Below, piece after piece: positions 32,554 to 46,700 of a DNA stretch of 64,000 nt. The stretch is from contig NW_017386106.1 in assembly GCF_000237925.1 (NCBI RefSeq), positions 1-64,000 on the forward strand, read 5' to 3'. Positions within the stretch are counted from its first letter, which is position 1. Each line of letters begins with the position of its first letter. This DNA is from Schistosoma mansoni. Its lineage: Eukaryota > Platyhelminthes > Trematoda > Strigeidida > Schistosomatidae. Both the position numbers and the translations under genes were made by a program. The notes under the pieces were generated by a model. That model was not told where the DNA came from. It saw only the letters and a list, made by a program, of their open reading frames with translations, and ran no database searches.

Positions 32554-35500
32554 GTAAGTAGTATTATATATTGAATTGATTAAAGATAGATTATTATCAG
32601 AAGGGAGGGTCAGTCACTAGTGAGCATATGATTATAGATCAGAAGTGGTGTTGTGGAGAGAATTTAGTATTTTCATAGTTGAAATCATGAGTCAATTGAT
32701 ATTAGATCACCATGGATAACCTGGAAGTATTGGACGGCCGTTTCATCCTTTTGTGGGATTCCTCAGTGGCAGTGAGCATCCATGATCCCACCTCACGAGA
32801 TTCTAACTCAGGACTTATCAGTCTCACGCGCGTGAGAGCTTAACCTGTAGACCACTGAACTGGCCGTCATCCAACGGTGTTCATGTCTAGCTTCAACTAA
32901 TCCTGGGTTCGAATCTCGTGAGGCAGGATTGTGGATGCGCACTGCCACTGAGGAGTCCCATAATAGGGTGAAACGGCCGTTAAACAGTGCTTCCAGGTTT
33001 TTTATGGTGGTCTAGCTTCAATAGACTCATGATTTCAACTACGAAGATAAATTATTATTGGAATATCTGGAAGTGGTAAAAAAGATTTATAATTCAGGTG
33101 GATGATTTTGATAGAGTTTTATAGTTTGAGTTAGATGGTTTGGTTGTGAAGCTTTCATCGTCCTACTGAATGACATCATCAGTACAAACTTTGGGAGTAG
33201 AAGTGAAGTGTATGAATTTCTTCACATGTGGTTCATAGCTTGTCTTGTATATCTCGTAGTTGATTGGTTCTTGTTGACTTTAGAATTAACAAAAGGATCA
33301 TCTTATCATACATAAAAGGTATATCAGAAACGATAATGAGACTGCTGAAAACCTGCGGAATGGGTGTTGTTCACAAACCAAACATCATCTACAAAATAAA
33401 TTATTCCAACTGAGAAAAAACACTACATCGAATAAAGCGGACGCCCTCTTCATCATCGCATGCATGAATATCGATTAGCAATCAAACGCTATGACATGTC
33501 TTCAGTTATATCAATGCACTTAGAATACTGCAGACACACATTCGACTGGAAAAATGTAGACTTTTTGGACAGAGGCAATTCCAAAAACACCAGAGAATTT
33601 TTAGAAGCTTGGAACTCAAGTCAATTAGCAATAAACAAGCACATTGAAATCAATCCAATTTATCAAGTAATCAGGAAATTTATACAGAAACATAAGAACA
33701 AAAATCAAACCAATGGGAGATACAACCATAATAAAGAAGTAAACAATGACAGATTTAAGATCAACAAGAACCAATCCACATCGAGTTGTACAGAACAAGC
33801 TATGAACCATATGTGAAGAAATTCAAACACTTCACTTCTACCCGAAGTTTGTGCTGATGATGTTGTTCAGAAGAATGATGAAAGCTCCACGACGAAACCA
33901 TCCAACTCAGAGAACAAAACTCCATCAAAAACCTGGAAGTAATGGATGAATGTTTTGTTTTACTATAGGACTCTTAAGCAGTATGTATCCATGATCTCAT
34001 ATCAAAAGGACTCAAATCCAGGACGATGTTTATTCTATAAAATGAATTGAGATTTCTTTTAAAGTTATATTAACTAGGAGTTGATTTTAAACTTATAAAG
34101 TAGGGTACAACTGTTTTTCCTATTTGACTTAGGATATTTCACTAATGTTCATTTTCGATATATGCTGAATTTGATTAAATAAATTAAATGTCTTAATAAA
34201 CAAGGATAGATAGTGGATAACAGTGAAATCCAAGATGCGAGTTTCGTCCTATTTGGGACTCGTCAGTTGAACGTACCTACATTACAGAGTTGATATTCAC
34301 TCTGAGACTCGGACCCAGTACCATTCGCTTCAAACACCATTACGTTATTCACTTACCTACTGAGTTCTGTTAGCCAATAGGTTGTGCGATGGCGTGAAGT
34401 TTAAATTCACTTGATATTGTTTACTTGAATCTTCCCATTGATGTTTGAGACTGTAATTGACCAGTCTCTTATTGGTCATATGTGTATCCTGTGCGGATGA
34501 CCTCGTTATTGTCTTAATTCACAAGCTTTATAAGTAAAGATATATAGTGACTAGCAATGAAACCCAGTTTAAGCGCGTTTCGTCTTATTCAGGACTCGTC
34601 AGTTGGATGTACAAACAAACAATGCCAAGTGAATTAAATGTCTAAATATTAGTGATTTATTATTTAATCTTAACGTAGGAAAACAATTTCATTGTTACTT
34701 AAACAGTGTAGATGATTTATCCATTTGCCAACTAAAGGAATCTTTCTAAGTTGCGACCGTGAAATATGGATTTCAGAATTGGAGGATATTCATAGATTAG
34801 TAGTATTCGATCATTGATTTATTCGTAGTTTTGCTCAAGTATTTTGAGATCATCAAGTGAAAAGTGTTCAAATTAAACACAAGGTACCAGGTAATGATGG
34901 TAAATCTGTTGAATAAGATATTGAATGTTTGTTGACTGAAACGGTTAGAATATGTACTACGTAGACTGATCCACAGACTACCTCGAAGGACATAGTTGTC
35001 TGATGTAGAAGTAAATCAAGAGAAAGCTAGTGGTGTACAAATCAAGACGCTACCTAATTCCATAAAATTATTAACTGTTGATCTTAACCATGTCGTTATG
35101 TGCAAACTACTTGGTTGAATTCTGCATGATTATCACAACAAGTAGTTAGAAATGTAGAGTTGGATACAAATGCGATAGACTATGTGTTGATTATGGCTGA
35201 TGTATGAACAGATTATAATATTCACTGTTCAGTAGGGGTAGTCCGTTTAGGACAGGTCTTATCAAAGTCAGGTTCAGTAAGAATGGTAGACGTTTAATGA
35301 TGGATATAATTGAAAATCAACTAGCACCAAGATCAGAATTTTCAATACAAATGTCAACACAGTTCTACTGTATGGTGTTGAAAACTTTGAGAACTACGAA
35401 AGCCATCATCCCAAAGTTACAGGTGTTTATTAACAGTTGTATACGTAAAATACTTCGGATCCGCTAGTCAGACACTATCAGCAACAACATACTGTGGATG

Positions 35501-38500
35501 AGAACAAACCAGATTGCAGTGGAAGAAGAAATCAGGAAGAAGTGCTGGAAGTGGATAGGACACACATTGAGGGAATCACCCAACTATATCATAAGGTAAG
35601 CTCTCATATGGAATCCTCAAGACCAAAAAAGAAGAGGAAGACCAAAGAATACATTACACCGAGAAATGGAGATAGACATGAGAAGAATAAACAACAGTTG
35701 GATAGAACTAGAAAGGAAGGTGAAGGACAGAGTGGGTTAGAGAATGCTGGTTGGCGGCCTATACTCCATTGAGAGTAACAGTCGTAAGTAAGTAAGTAAG
35801 CAAGTGTAAGGTTACTCACTTAACGACCTTCACTTGAACCAATCATACAAATGATCAACAATAGGGGATTAGATATCCTAACTCCTATCAAATAATTGCA
35901 CAGTAAAAATAAATAACATGATTCACATTGTAATATAGTTTACAATGGTTTACATTGAGTTTTGACTGAATTTTGATCAATCTTAGTTGGTATATGTGTG
36001 TTCTGTGAGAGGTACTTCAATATAACCATTATATCAACAATGGGATAAAGCAAAACAAGTACAGATTTAGTTAAAATTCATTCCTGTTGCACAAATGAGT
36101 GACTACTTGAATTCAGTAGCTTGTGTGGGTTACGTGTTGTGGGGGGTTGGGTTGGAAGTGAAAAGTACGCTGTTAGAATTTGGGAGTGAACACCAAATTT
36201 AGGATACTGATCTATTCTTCTAATAAGTCCTTAACAAGTCATGGTGATCGTCTCAGATTCCCCGCTGTTAGTCACTTTACATCATCATATAATACTTGTA
36301 AGCGTTTAACTTTCCCATATGTCTACTCCAGTCTAACAACTATTTACACATTCAAATCTTAATGATGGTGGGAGTTCTAATGATCTGTAAAGTGGTTGTC
36401 AATGTAGATTTCAATGAAATTACTAAGGTGAATTGATTAGTCTGTGTTAGGAATAATATCAAACAAGAGTGAGTTATATCTATCGAGTGAGATGCAGTGT
36501 AAATGTATTGGTAAATCATAATGTATGATCTGGCATAAATATGCATCGACCCAGGAAAAAAGACAAGATCTAAAATTAAAAGATGAAATTAATAACATAC
36601 ATACATACTTACTTACTTACGACTGTTACTCTCAATGGAGTATAGGCCGCCAACCAGCATTCTCTAACCCACTCTGTCCTTCACCTTCCTTTCTAGTTCT
36701 ATCCAACTGTTGTTTATTCTTCTCATGTCTATCTCCATTTCTCGGTGTAATGTATTCTTTGGTCTTCCTTTTCTTTTTTGGTCTTGAGGATTCCATATGA
36801 GAGCTTACCTTGTGATACAGTAGGGTGATTTCCTCAATGTGTGTCCTATCCACTTCCAGCACTTCTTCCTGATTTCTTCCTCCACTGCAATCTGGTTTGT
36901 TCTCACCCACAGTATGTTGTTGCTGATAGTGTCTGACCAACGGATCAGAAGTATTTTACGTAGACAACTGTTAATAAACACCTGTAACTTTGGGATGATG
37001 GCTTTCATAGTTCTCCAAGTTTCAACACCATACAGTAGAACTGTCTTGACATTTGTATTGAAAATTCTGATCTTGATGTTGGTTGACCCATAAAGACAAC
37101 TTGTAATTAATGAACTCTATCCTTGTATAATCAGATGAAGTGGACATAAAACAAAGGAAGTCACTACTCTCGTATGATTTTGAAGATGATGGAGAAGATT
37201 TGTAGCTCATGTGGGTGATTTTGATGTAGGTTTCTTCTCTGATCTGGTTCATAGTAAGTCATAGCAACTACATTTCATCTTATTTCATGCTTCCTTCTTC
37301 TTTTTCTTCTTCATTTCTATCCAAAAGGAATCAACTTATAATTCATCAATAAAATATATTTTAATAGAAAATTTTACATTATTTGATTTATATACTAATT
37401 TATTATTAAAATTTGCTGGTGATATTAATATTACACAATATGAACAAAAAACATTTACAAATGATGATACTACTGAATACAATGATATAAGTAGTATAAA
37501 TAGTAATAATGAAAACAGTTATGATAATATTCAAATGAAAAGTAGAAAAATTACAAATACAGTGGTGTATACACAAGATGAAGATGATGAAGATGGTGAT
37601 GATGATCAGGATAATAGAATAACGAATGTGATTCTAGGTGAAAGACTTCAGCCAAGAATGTTTCTTCCATTATTTATTGATATTTATAGAATATTCAAGG
37701 CCATGAAAGTAAAGTGTGGAAAAAGTAAGTTCTAATGTATAACTTGATTGTTTAATTATGGGTGTAAATAATGTAACTTTCTTTAACTTGTAGTGATATA
37801 AGGTTAGATATAGTCAGGATACTTTTACTATGAACTGCAGTAAAGTGTTCAGTCATTAGGACCTTCCTTTGATGTGAATGTGTCAAGTTAGTTATCAAAG
37901 GTTTGTAGTGCAATACTTCACTGAGTCAGTCAGCTACAACTACAACGTAGGATCAGGCAAATTTATGCGTCGGTCCAAGTTGCCATACCTCGTTAGCACA
38001 ACAGGATGAACACCGGATTCATAGAAGTAGTTAGTATAGTGGTGGTGGTAGTATATAAAAGAAAGGTTGTATATAAGGATATAGTATAGGAAGGAAGAAA
38101 GTTATGAAGCAATTTTAATCTCAGGGTTTAAGGGAAGATAAAGAGTGTATACATCTACGCCATTGTGATCGATTCTGAGCCATGTCACCTGGAGCCTCCA
38201 ACCATCGGTTACGATAGACGCGTGAACCTCGATCAAGTAGTCTGCATCTACCAACATGTCTCAGATTAGAAGTTAGTAACGTTGTTTATACACAGGGGTT
38301 AACATACATCATCACAGAATATTATCATACCAACAGTTGTGATATAAAATCTCAACATACCTCAACACATTTACTAAACTGTTTTCATGTCTGTATCCCT
38401 ACAATAAACCTAATAGTTTCGCTACTCCTGATTGGTTCACTTAAGGTCAACCTATTCGACAAATCAGAATATAGTTAAGAAGAAGACAATGTGAGTTTAT

Positions 38501-41500
38501 TAGATGGTCATTTCCATTTATGAATCGAAATGAAACCTACTTTTGGTTTCAATAAGTAGTTCTGATATGTTTTTTTAACGGTTCGATAAGTCAAAAGGGG
38601 TTTTGTGGAGATTTCAGTATTTTCATAGTTAAAATCATGAGTCAATTGAAGCTAGACCACCATGGAAAACCTGGAGACACTGGACGGCCGTTTCGTCCCA
38701 TCATGGGACTCTTAAGCAGTGCGCATCCACGATCCCACCTCGCGAGATTCGAACCCAGGACATACCAGTCACGAGCCAGAGCATTTAACCGATAGATCAC
38801 TGAGCTAGCCGTCATCCGACGGTGTTAATGTCTAACCTCAACCAATCCGCGAAGTTTGAGCAGGATCGTGGATGCATACTGCCACTGAGGAGTCTCACAA
38901 TAGGACGAAACGGCCGTCCAGTACTTCCAGGTTTTCCATGATAATCTAGCTTCAATTGACTCATGATTTCATAAATGTTTTCAAATTTATTAACTTTATT
39001 TCTGTTTGTTTTTTTTTCTTGTACATCATTTATTTTTTCAGATTGTAAAGATTACATACCAAATTATCAATATGTTCTATGGATGTATAATTGGGTTATT
39101 TGTACAATATTAGGACCAAAGCCTAAAAATGATATTGATGGGATATGTCCTAAACTTTGTCGTCCACGTGAAGATCTAATCAAAAATGATTTTATTCAAG
39201 AAATTATTAATTTAACATTTAAACCAATTAAGATTATTAATCCATTCGATGTTTGTTCACAATTACTTCATACAATATCTGGTTCATGTTTAGTACATGG
39301 AAATAGTGTATCGGTGAATGAGTTCTCGTAAGTTTCAACGGTTGTCATATGAGGATATGAAGTAGAGAATGATTAAAAAGTAGAAAGTATAACTCTTAAT
39401 GATTGTGTATCAACAATTTTGCTAATTATTTAACTTAGGTCTTTCAGGTTTTCCTCAGTCAGTCAGTCAGTCAGCTACAACGTAGGTCCAGGCACACATA
39501 TGCAACAGTCCAAGTTGCTATACCTCATTAGCACAACAAGATGAACACCGGATTCATAGAAATAGTTAATTTAGTGATGGTAATATATAAAAGAAAGGTT
39601 GTATATAAGGATATAGTATAGGAAGGAAGACAGATATGAAGCAATTTTAATCTCAAGGTTTAAGGGAAGATAAAGAGTGTATACACCTACGCCATTGTGA
39701 TCGATTCTGAGTCATGTCATTTAAAGTCTCCAACCATTGGCTACGATAGTCACGCGGACCCTAACCAAGTATTCTGCATCTACCAACATAGCTCAGACTA
39801 GAAGTGAGTGACTTCAAGCTCTGATGCAACGTTTTGGTTTGGTCGCTGCGCGTCGTGGTAATCGGTGTTCAGACATACGTAACACGTGGCTCAACCATCT
39901 CATTCGATGAAGATTCACGATTTCATCAACTTATTTACTATCATTTACTTATACCTTGCATCTAACCTCACTATTACTTACCCGGTGATCCGAACAGATG
40001 CGAGCAATATTTCTAAGACATCTGTGATCAAATAATAATAACTTACGAGTATCTTCTACTCTTAATGGCCATGTTAAAGATAAAGAATATATACACCTGC
40101 GCCCGTGTGATGGATTCAGGTTTTTCTAGGAATCACATTATCTTCAGATTACTGATTTGGGATTCAATGGTTTACATTTCTGTCTATAATCGACTATTAT
40201 CACTCAATGTCGTTGATGATGTCTGTCTCATTGGTCGTAAGATTATTATCTACCATTCATGCCTTCCCACCCAATCTTCTGGAATTGTTTTCTGAATTAT
40301 GTTATTAGTGAGTACATGAATACTATAAGGATGAGGATTTTCTGAGGATTGTCATATTTCAAGACAATTTATACCACATAGTAGTCTTAGAAACAGATCA
40401 TTGCCTTTTTCTGACAAACTATCCAGCAGTACCGAAGAATAGTACATTAGTAGATATTTACTTAATTTCTATTATATACCATTATTTATATAATGTACTA
40501 ACATCAAACGAATTCATTCAACAAGATGTCATCAACTTTTTACGAAGTACCATAAAGAATAATGATATGTACTTTACCAAGGATGCTACTAAAAACAATC
40601 ACTAAGCTCCTTTATATCAACAAAACTGTAAGTCTAAGACAGATAACGTTTGGAAAAATTGTCTGAATTCTTCATCGTTTGACAATGAGGTGTGTGAGTT
40701 CGAATCCAGCTATAATAATTAGTCACAGAGAGATTGTAGAAATATCTTACTAATGAGTTCGCACTAGCATGAAATCTATATCTAAGACTTCATGTCGACT
40801 GCTTCTAACTATAATAAATAATGTCTCTCGTGACAACAAGTTGCTTAGACAAGTGAACACGTTTCAACTTAGGAAACTTAATTCTATCAGACCTCATAAT
40901 TTGAACATCTAGGATATTTTATGATTACAATGTATTGATTAACTAACTAATGTAATTGTCTGTCCAATGATCAATGAACATCGAACTAACCAGAGAAAGA
41001 CATTGACATTCAGTTAAAGATCGTAATATATCCCTACATAGTTGTCATGTAAACATATTCGATTACCGTATATCTCATCAATTCACAGAAACATCAGATG
41101 ACAATATCCATTCTGAGACTATAAATTACCATTCTTTTTTTATAAAAAGAAACCGTATAAATACAACGACGAAACGACCGCCCAGTACTTCCAGGTTTTC
41201 CATGGTGGTCTAGCTTTAAACCAATCAAAAACTAGTATAGTGAAATTGTTGAATGCTTTACACTGATTGGTCGACTGACGGAAGAAACTGTCCAATAAAA
41301 TTTATTCAAACTATATAGCAACATGGATCATAATCTACTACGTCAAAATGTTGATTTTTAATCTTTTCCTTATAATCAGATCTCTTGATAAATTGAAAGA
41401 GAACAAAAATAACAAGATTTACAGAATAAAATGAATTCATTCTATTTCATGATTTCTTATCCGGCTGTAAACAATCTAAAATCATACAAAGTGTATGAAT

Positions 41501-43709
41501 AAATACAATCAAGATCGAGTCCCAGAGTGAACATCAACTCTGAGATGGAGGTACATCCAGCGGACGAGTCCCAAATAGAACGAAACGTGCGTCAAACTGG
41601 ATTCCACTTCTAGCCATTATCCATCTTTGCTTACAATAATTAAGATCGATGTGTATAACCTATGTATTGATATATCTCAACATATTTGCAGACCGCTTTC
41701 CTACAATTAAAGAACACTAAACAACTGTCTGTTAACCAATATCAAAGACAGAATCTTCAATACGAACATCAAGACAGTTGTACTGTGTGGAGTTGAAACT
41801 TGGAGAACTACCACAACCATCATCAAAATAGTACAAGTATTCATAAACAGTTATCTACTCAAGATACTCAATATCCGTCGGTCGGATAACATCAGCAACA
41901 TCCTACTGTGGGAGAGGACAAACCAAATTCCACTCGAATAGGAAATTAGGAAAAGGCGTTGGAAGTGGACAGCAAATCACCAAACTACATCTTGAGGCAA
42001 GCCATAACTTGGAATCTTGAAGGTAAACGGGAAATAAAAAGACCAAATAACACACTACGTTGAGAATTGTGAGCAGACATGAAAAGGATGAATAGTAACT
42101 AAAAAGGATTGCCCAGAACAGAGTTAGATGGAGAATGCCGGTGAACAACCTATTTTCATCCACGAGAGGTAACAGGTATAAATAAGTATGTAAGTATTGT
42201 AGTGATAGCTCGTTGATAAACTCAAGGAAGCCTCAAGAAGCCCAGAAATAGCCGAAGACATTCCATTTAATCACTGCTAGAGGAACATTCTAGAATGTCA
42301 ACATGTAGCTCTTCTGTTGGTTGAATAAGAAGGACCCCCTATATGCCTATTGGCTGTCCGAAATGATGATTTACTTTCAGCCAAAAAAACTATAAATACA
42401 TGAGATATTTTGCACTATAATTGACACTGTGCTGGGAATAACATTCCTACTTACTAGTCTTCTGTCTTCTCATTTTGCGACTTAGGAAGGTTCTAGCGTT
42501 CGAGTGCTCAAATATTACGCAACATATTAGGAATCTAAGTTCTAGATATAACAAATATATTTGTATCTGATAAAAAATTGTGAAATAGAATGAATTCATT
42601 TTATTCTTCAAAGTTTGTTATTCTCATCGTGTTACGTTTAATCTTTTCGTTTGAAATTAATTACTATTATTATTATTACTATTATTATTGCCCGCAAACG
42701 CCCTGGTACTCATGAGAGTGGGGAGAGTCCGCTCTCCCTCTCCAAATGTTCTCACGCAGCCACGCTTGCATAGCGTCTGCCAGGGAAGTCCTACTCACTG
42801 CCTTCTCGTGGCAGGGGTGTTGTTTACGAAATTGAGAAGACGAAAAGCGAATGTCCGGCGCTCTAACCTGGTTGGTGGACACGGCGCGTCCACCTAAGGG
42901 AGTTTGAAAACCCTGATTCCAAACCAATGGTGTACATGGGCTCCAGTATCCTGAAGGAACAAATGGTGTATGAATCAATCGTCGGTCACCGACTAACATG
43001 AGACTGCATCTCCTTACGATGCTCCACTGCCTTGTGGATCAGATCTTTCGGTCAAAGGCTCCGGGTGTGGTCCACTAAAAAAATCACCTGTTTCAGTTTG
43101 GGCACCTGGGCAGTATCACAGTCCTCACACAAATCAAATGAGATTTGTCGGGCGCATATATATATATCTTATTCCTCCTTGTACCAATATTTATGTGTTT
43201 AAATAAATAAACAATAACGGCAACGAAGATCCTTAGAGGGGATGAAGTGTTCTATTGTGGAGGCTGACCTTTTCTCACACCTTCCTTTCGTCATGAGAAG
43301 AAAGTATCTTAAAGTTGTGGTTGTCTGATGAAAATATATAACTGTCATCATACTACTGTATAGTCAGTGGTACTATTATTATTATCATTACTATCATTAA
43401 TGTTATTATTATTATTATTAATATTACTATTATTATCACTTCTATATCTTTAAAAAGGTGTCAATGTAAATCCAATGCATATCATTGGCAAACTATTAAT
43501 TCATTAACTGGTTGTTTATTAATACCAGAAATTATAAAAAACAAATTTCATAATTTATCCCCCTCAAAATGGTATATTGAATGTAATAAAGAAATGGAGA
43601 AATTTTGTCAACAGAATAATACAATTAAATGTTATCAACGTTTACGACTCATGAAAGATACTACTTATAATACTACTGATACTACTACTAGTACTAATAC
43701 TACATCTCA

Positions 43710-43753
<44 letters not shown>

Positions 43754-46700
43754 ATACTCATAGTACTAATACTACTACTAGTACTAATGATACTACTAAT
43801 ACTACTCATACTACTAATACTACTGATACTGCCAATACTACTACTAATACTACTCATACTATTAATACTACCACTACTACTGATACTAGTGATACTACTT
43901 ATACTACTACTACTAACACTACTCATACTACTACTACTACTAATAACAATAATAATAATACTAATACTACTCATACTACTAATACTACTACTACTACTAA
44001 CACTACTCATACTACTAATACTACCACTATTGACACCATTCATTCTACTACTACTACTAATAATAATGAGTTAACATTAATATCAAATATTGATATATCA
44101 TTATGGCCATATTGTTTATGTCATCAAAATTTTACTGGTCTGGATTGTTCTATACCATTTAATCCATGTGATCATTTAATACAAAATGTTTTAATGAAAC
44201 CACAAATATTAATGCATAATCAATTAGTTCATAATGATATTGATCGTCCTCTTATATCATTTGATGATGGTGATGAGGATGATGATCTTAAATCTGCTAC
44301 TGGCAATTGGTTATGTGGTGTTCCTTTTGGTTATGGTACATGTCATTCTTCTGGTTAGTTATTACATTGACTATGATGCATGTTAACTACTTTACATTTA
44401 TATATATCTCATAATTTTATATAGTTGAGATCATGAGTTCATTGAAGCTAGACCATCATGGGAAACCTGGAAGCACTTGACGGCTGTTTCGTCCTGCTGT
44501 GAGACTCCTCGGTGGCAGTGCGCATCCACGATCCCGCCTCGCGAGATTCGAACCCAGGACAATGTAGGTATTTCATTTACAAACATATAGTTTTATTCAT
44601 TTGTCAAGTCTTAAACTTGACGATTTCCAACTACCAACCGTCATTTTAATCATTTATCACTAAGTGTTCATGGTTAGAGACTATAATTTATGGATGATTT
44701 TTGTTTGATGTCAAAGTGACCTTGAGAGTGTCCACTTAATAATTAGTACCAAATGGGGGTTATAAACCTATGTGAAGAATTAGAATTATGATTTATAGTT
44801 GATGGTTAAAGTTAGTTTGGTTTGTCCTCTCTCACAGTAGAATGTCTCTGACAGTGTCTGACCAACGGATCCGAAGTATCTTGCTTAGACAACTATTAAT
44901 AAACACCTATATCTTCTGGATGATGGCTTTCGTAGTTCTCCAAGTTTCCTCCCCATATAATAGAATTGTGTTGACATTTGTATTGAATATTCTGACTTCG
45001 GTGTTGGTTGATAGACAGTTGTTCTGAGTCCCAGATGTTCTTCAGTTGTAAGTATGTTGCTCTTGCTTTGCCGATCAGCGTCTTTACATCTGCATCTGAT
45101 CCACAGTGTTCATCAATGATGCTGCCCACATATATAAAGGTTTCCACATCCTCCAAAGCTTCTTCGTCAAGTGTAATCTGATTGGTGCATATTGTATTGT
45201 ATCGGAGAGTCTTGCTTCTCCTTTTGTTTATATTGAGACCTACTTCTGCTGAGGCTAGTGCTACACTGGTCGTCTTCTCCTGCATTTGTTGTTGCGTGTG
45301 TGATGGAAGAGCCAGGTCATCTGCGAAGTCTAAATCATCCAACTGCGTCCTAGTTGTTCACTGTATCTCGTACTTCCCTCCAGATGTTGACGTCTTCATG
45401 ATCCAGTCGATCACCAGGAGAAAGAGAAAGGGTGAGAGTAAGCAACCTTGCCTAACATCGGTCTTTACCTCGAATGAGTCAATGAGTTGTCCTCCATGGA
45501 TGATTTGGCAGTTTAATCCATCATAGGAATTCCTTATGATATTGACTATCTTCTCAGGTAGGCACGCCATAGTGTCGAAGAAGCCTCCATAGTGTTTTCC
45601 TGTTCATGTTATCAAATGCTTGTTATATGTCAATAACTTCATTTAATGAAGAATTTTCAATCTTATTGAATGACTTTTTCATCACTATCAACTACATTAT
45701 ACTCGTTTTTGCATCGATACCGTTTTATATTATTAGGCTTTCAATATCGTTGTCAATGTAAGATTGGTTATGAAAAAGATGTGAATTATAGTGATCAGGA
45801 TAATTGTTGGAAACAAACTGAACTAAAAACCATTGAAACTGTTCACGAATGTGGTCAAAGTGTATGCTTAAATGGTGGAGAATGTGTTTATGTAACTAAA
45901 GGACTTGTAACTTATATTGATCAATATAATAATGATACTACTAACAGTACTAATAGTAATAATGATAGTAGTTATGCGTACAATCGAGTGCCAATGTGTC
46001 AATGTCAACCAGGTTATACTGGTCTCTATTGTGAACTAACAGGTGTATGGAGTGGTAAGTAATCAATCATTTTGATTCGTTTACATCCCCTATTTTTGTC
46101 CTCTTGATATACAACTGTTAGTCTATGGGATTTGTGGAGATTGTTGAATTTTAAATTTAAATCACAAACTGATGTTAAATAGATTATCAATGAGAATATA
46201 GAATTGTTGAACAGCTGTTCCATCCTGATGTAGGACTCATCATAAGTGCGTATCCAAGACCCCTATTAAAGGATCGAATCCAAGACCTTTCATCTCGCGT
46301 GTGTACGCATAACTTCAAGACCTTTGAGCCGTTATCCGACGGTGTTAATGTCTTACTTCAATCAGTTCATGATATTGTTCAATAGATGATACCTTAAATA
46401 TGATTGGTTAATGTATTTTTATCAGAAGTTGGCATCAGCCGTAATCATAATGTTATCTTAATAGTTAGAGTTACAAGGATTAAGCTTAGCAGTTGAAGTT
46501 CAAGTGGGTGAATATATTTCAACATCAAAAACATCATTAATTATATATCAAATTATACCAACTATTCTTAACTTGTAATGTATTAAGAACTAGATCTAAG
46601 TATTTTTACTGTTCATCTTATTCAGCCGAAAAACCATCATTCATCGCGTTTTTTTTTGAATTTCGCGCAAAATTCAATCAGATCTATCTTAAACCTGGTT

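Noticed and set aside
43642-44074. Ser-rich minus ORF and Leu/Ile-rich plus ORF
   Set aside because: Alternative frames of the ACT repeat in exon 4. Only the Thr/Asn frame joins neighbouring exons in phase.
46041-46046. Donor ACAG|GTGTAT for exon 5
   Set aside because: It would break the phase to exon 6 and remove the first Trp pair of the TSP1 repeat; the donor 12 bp downstream fits both.
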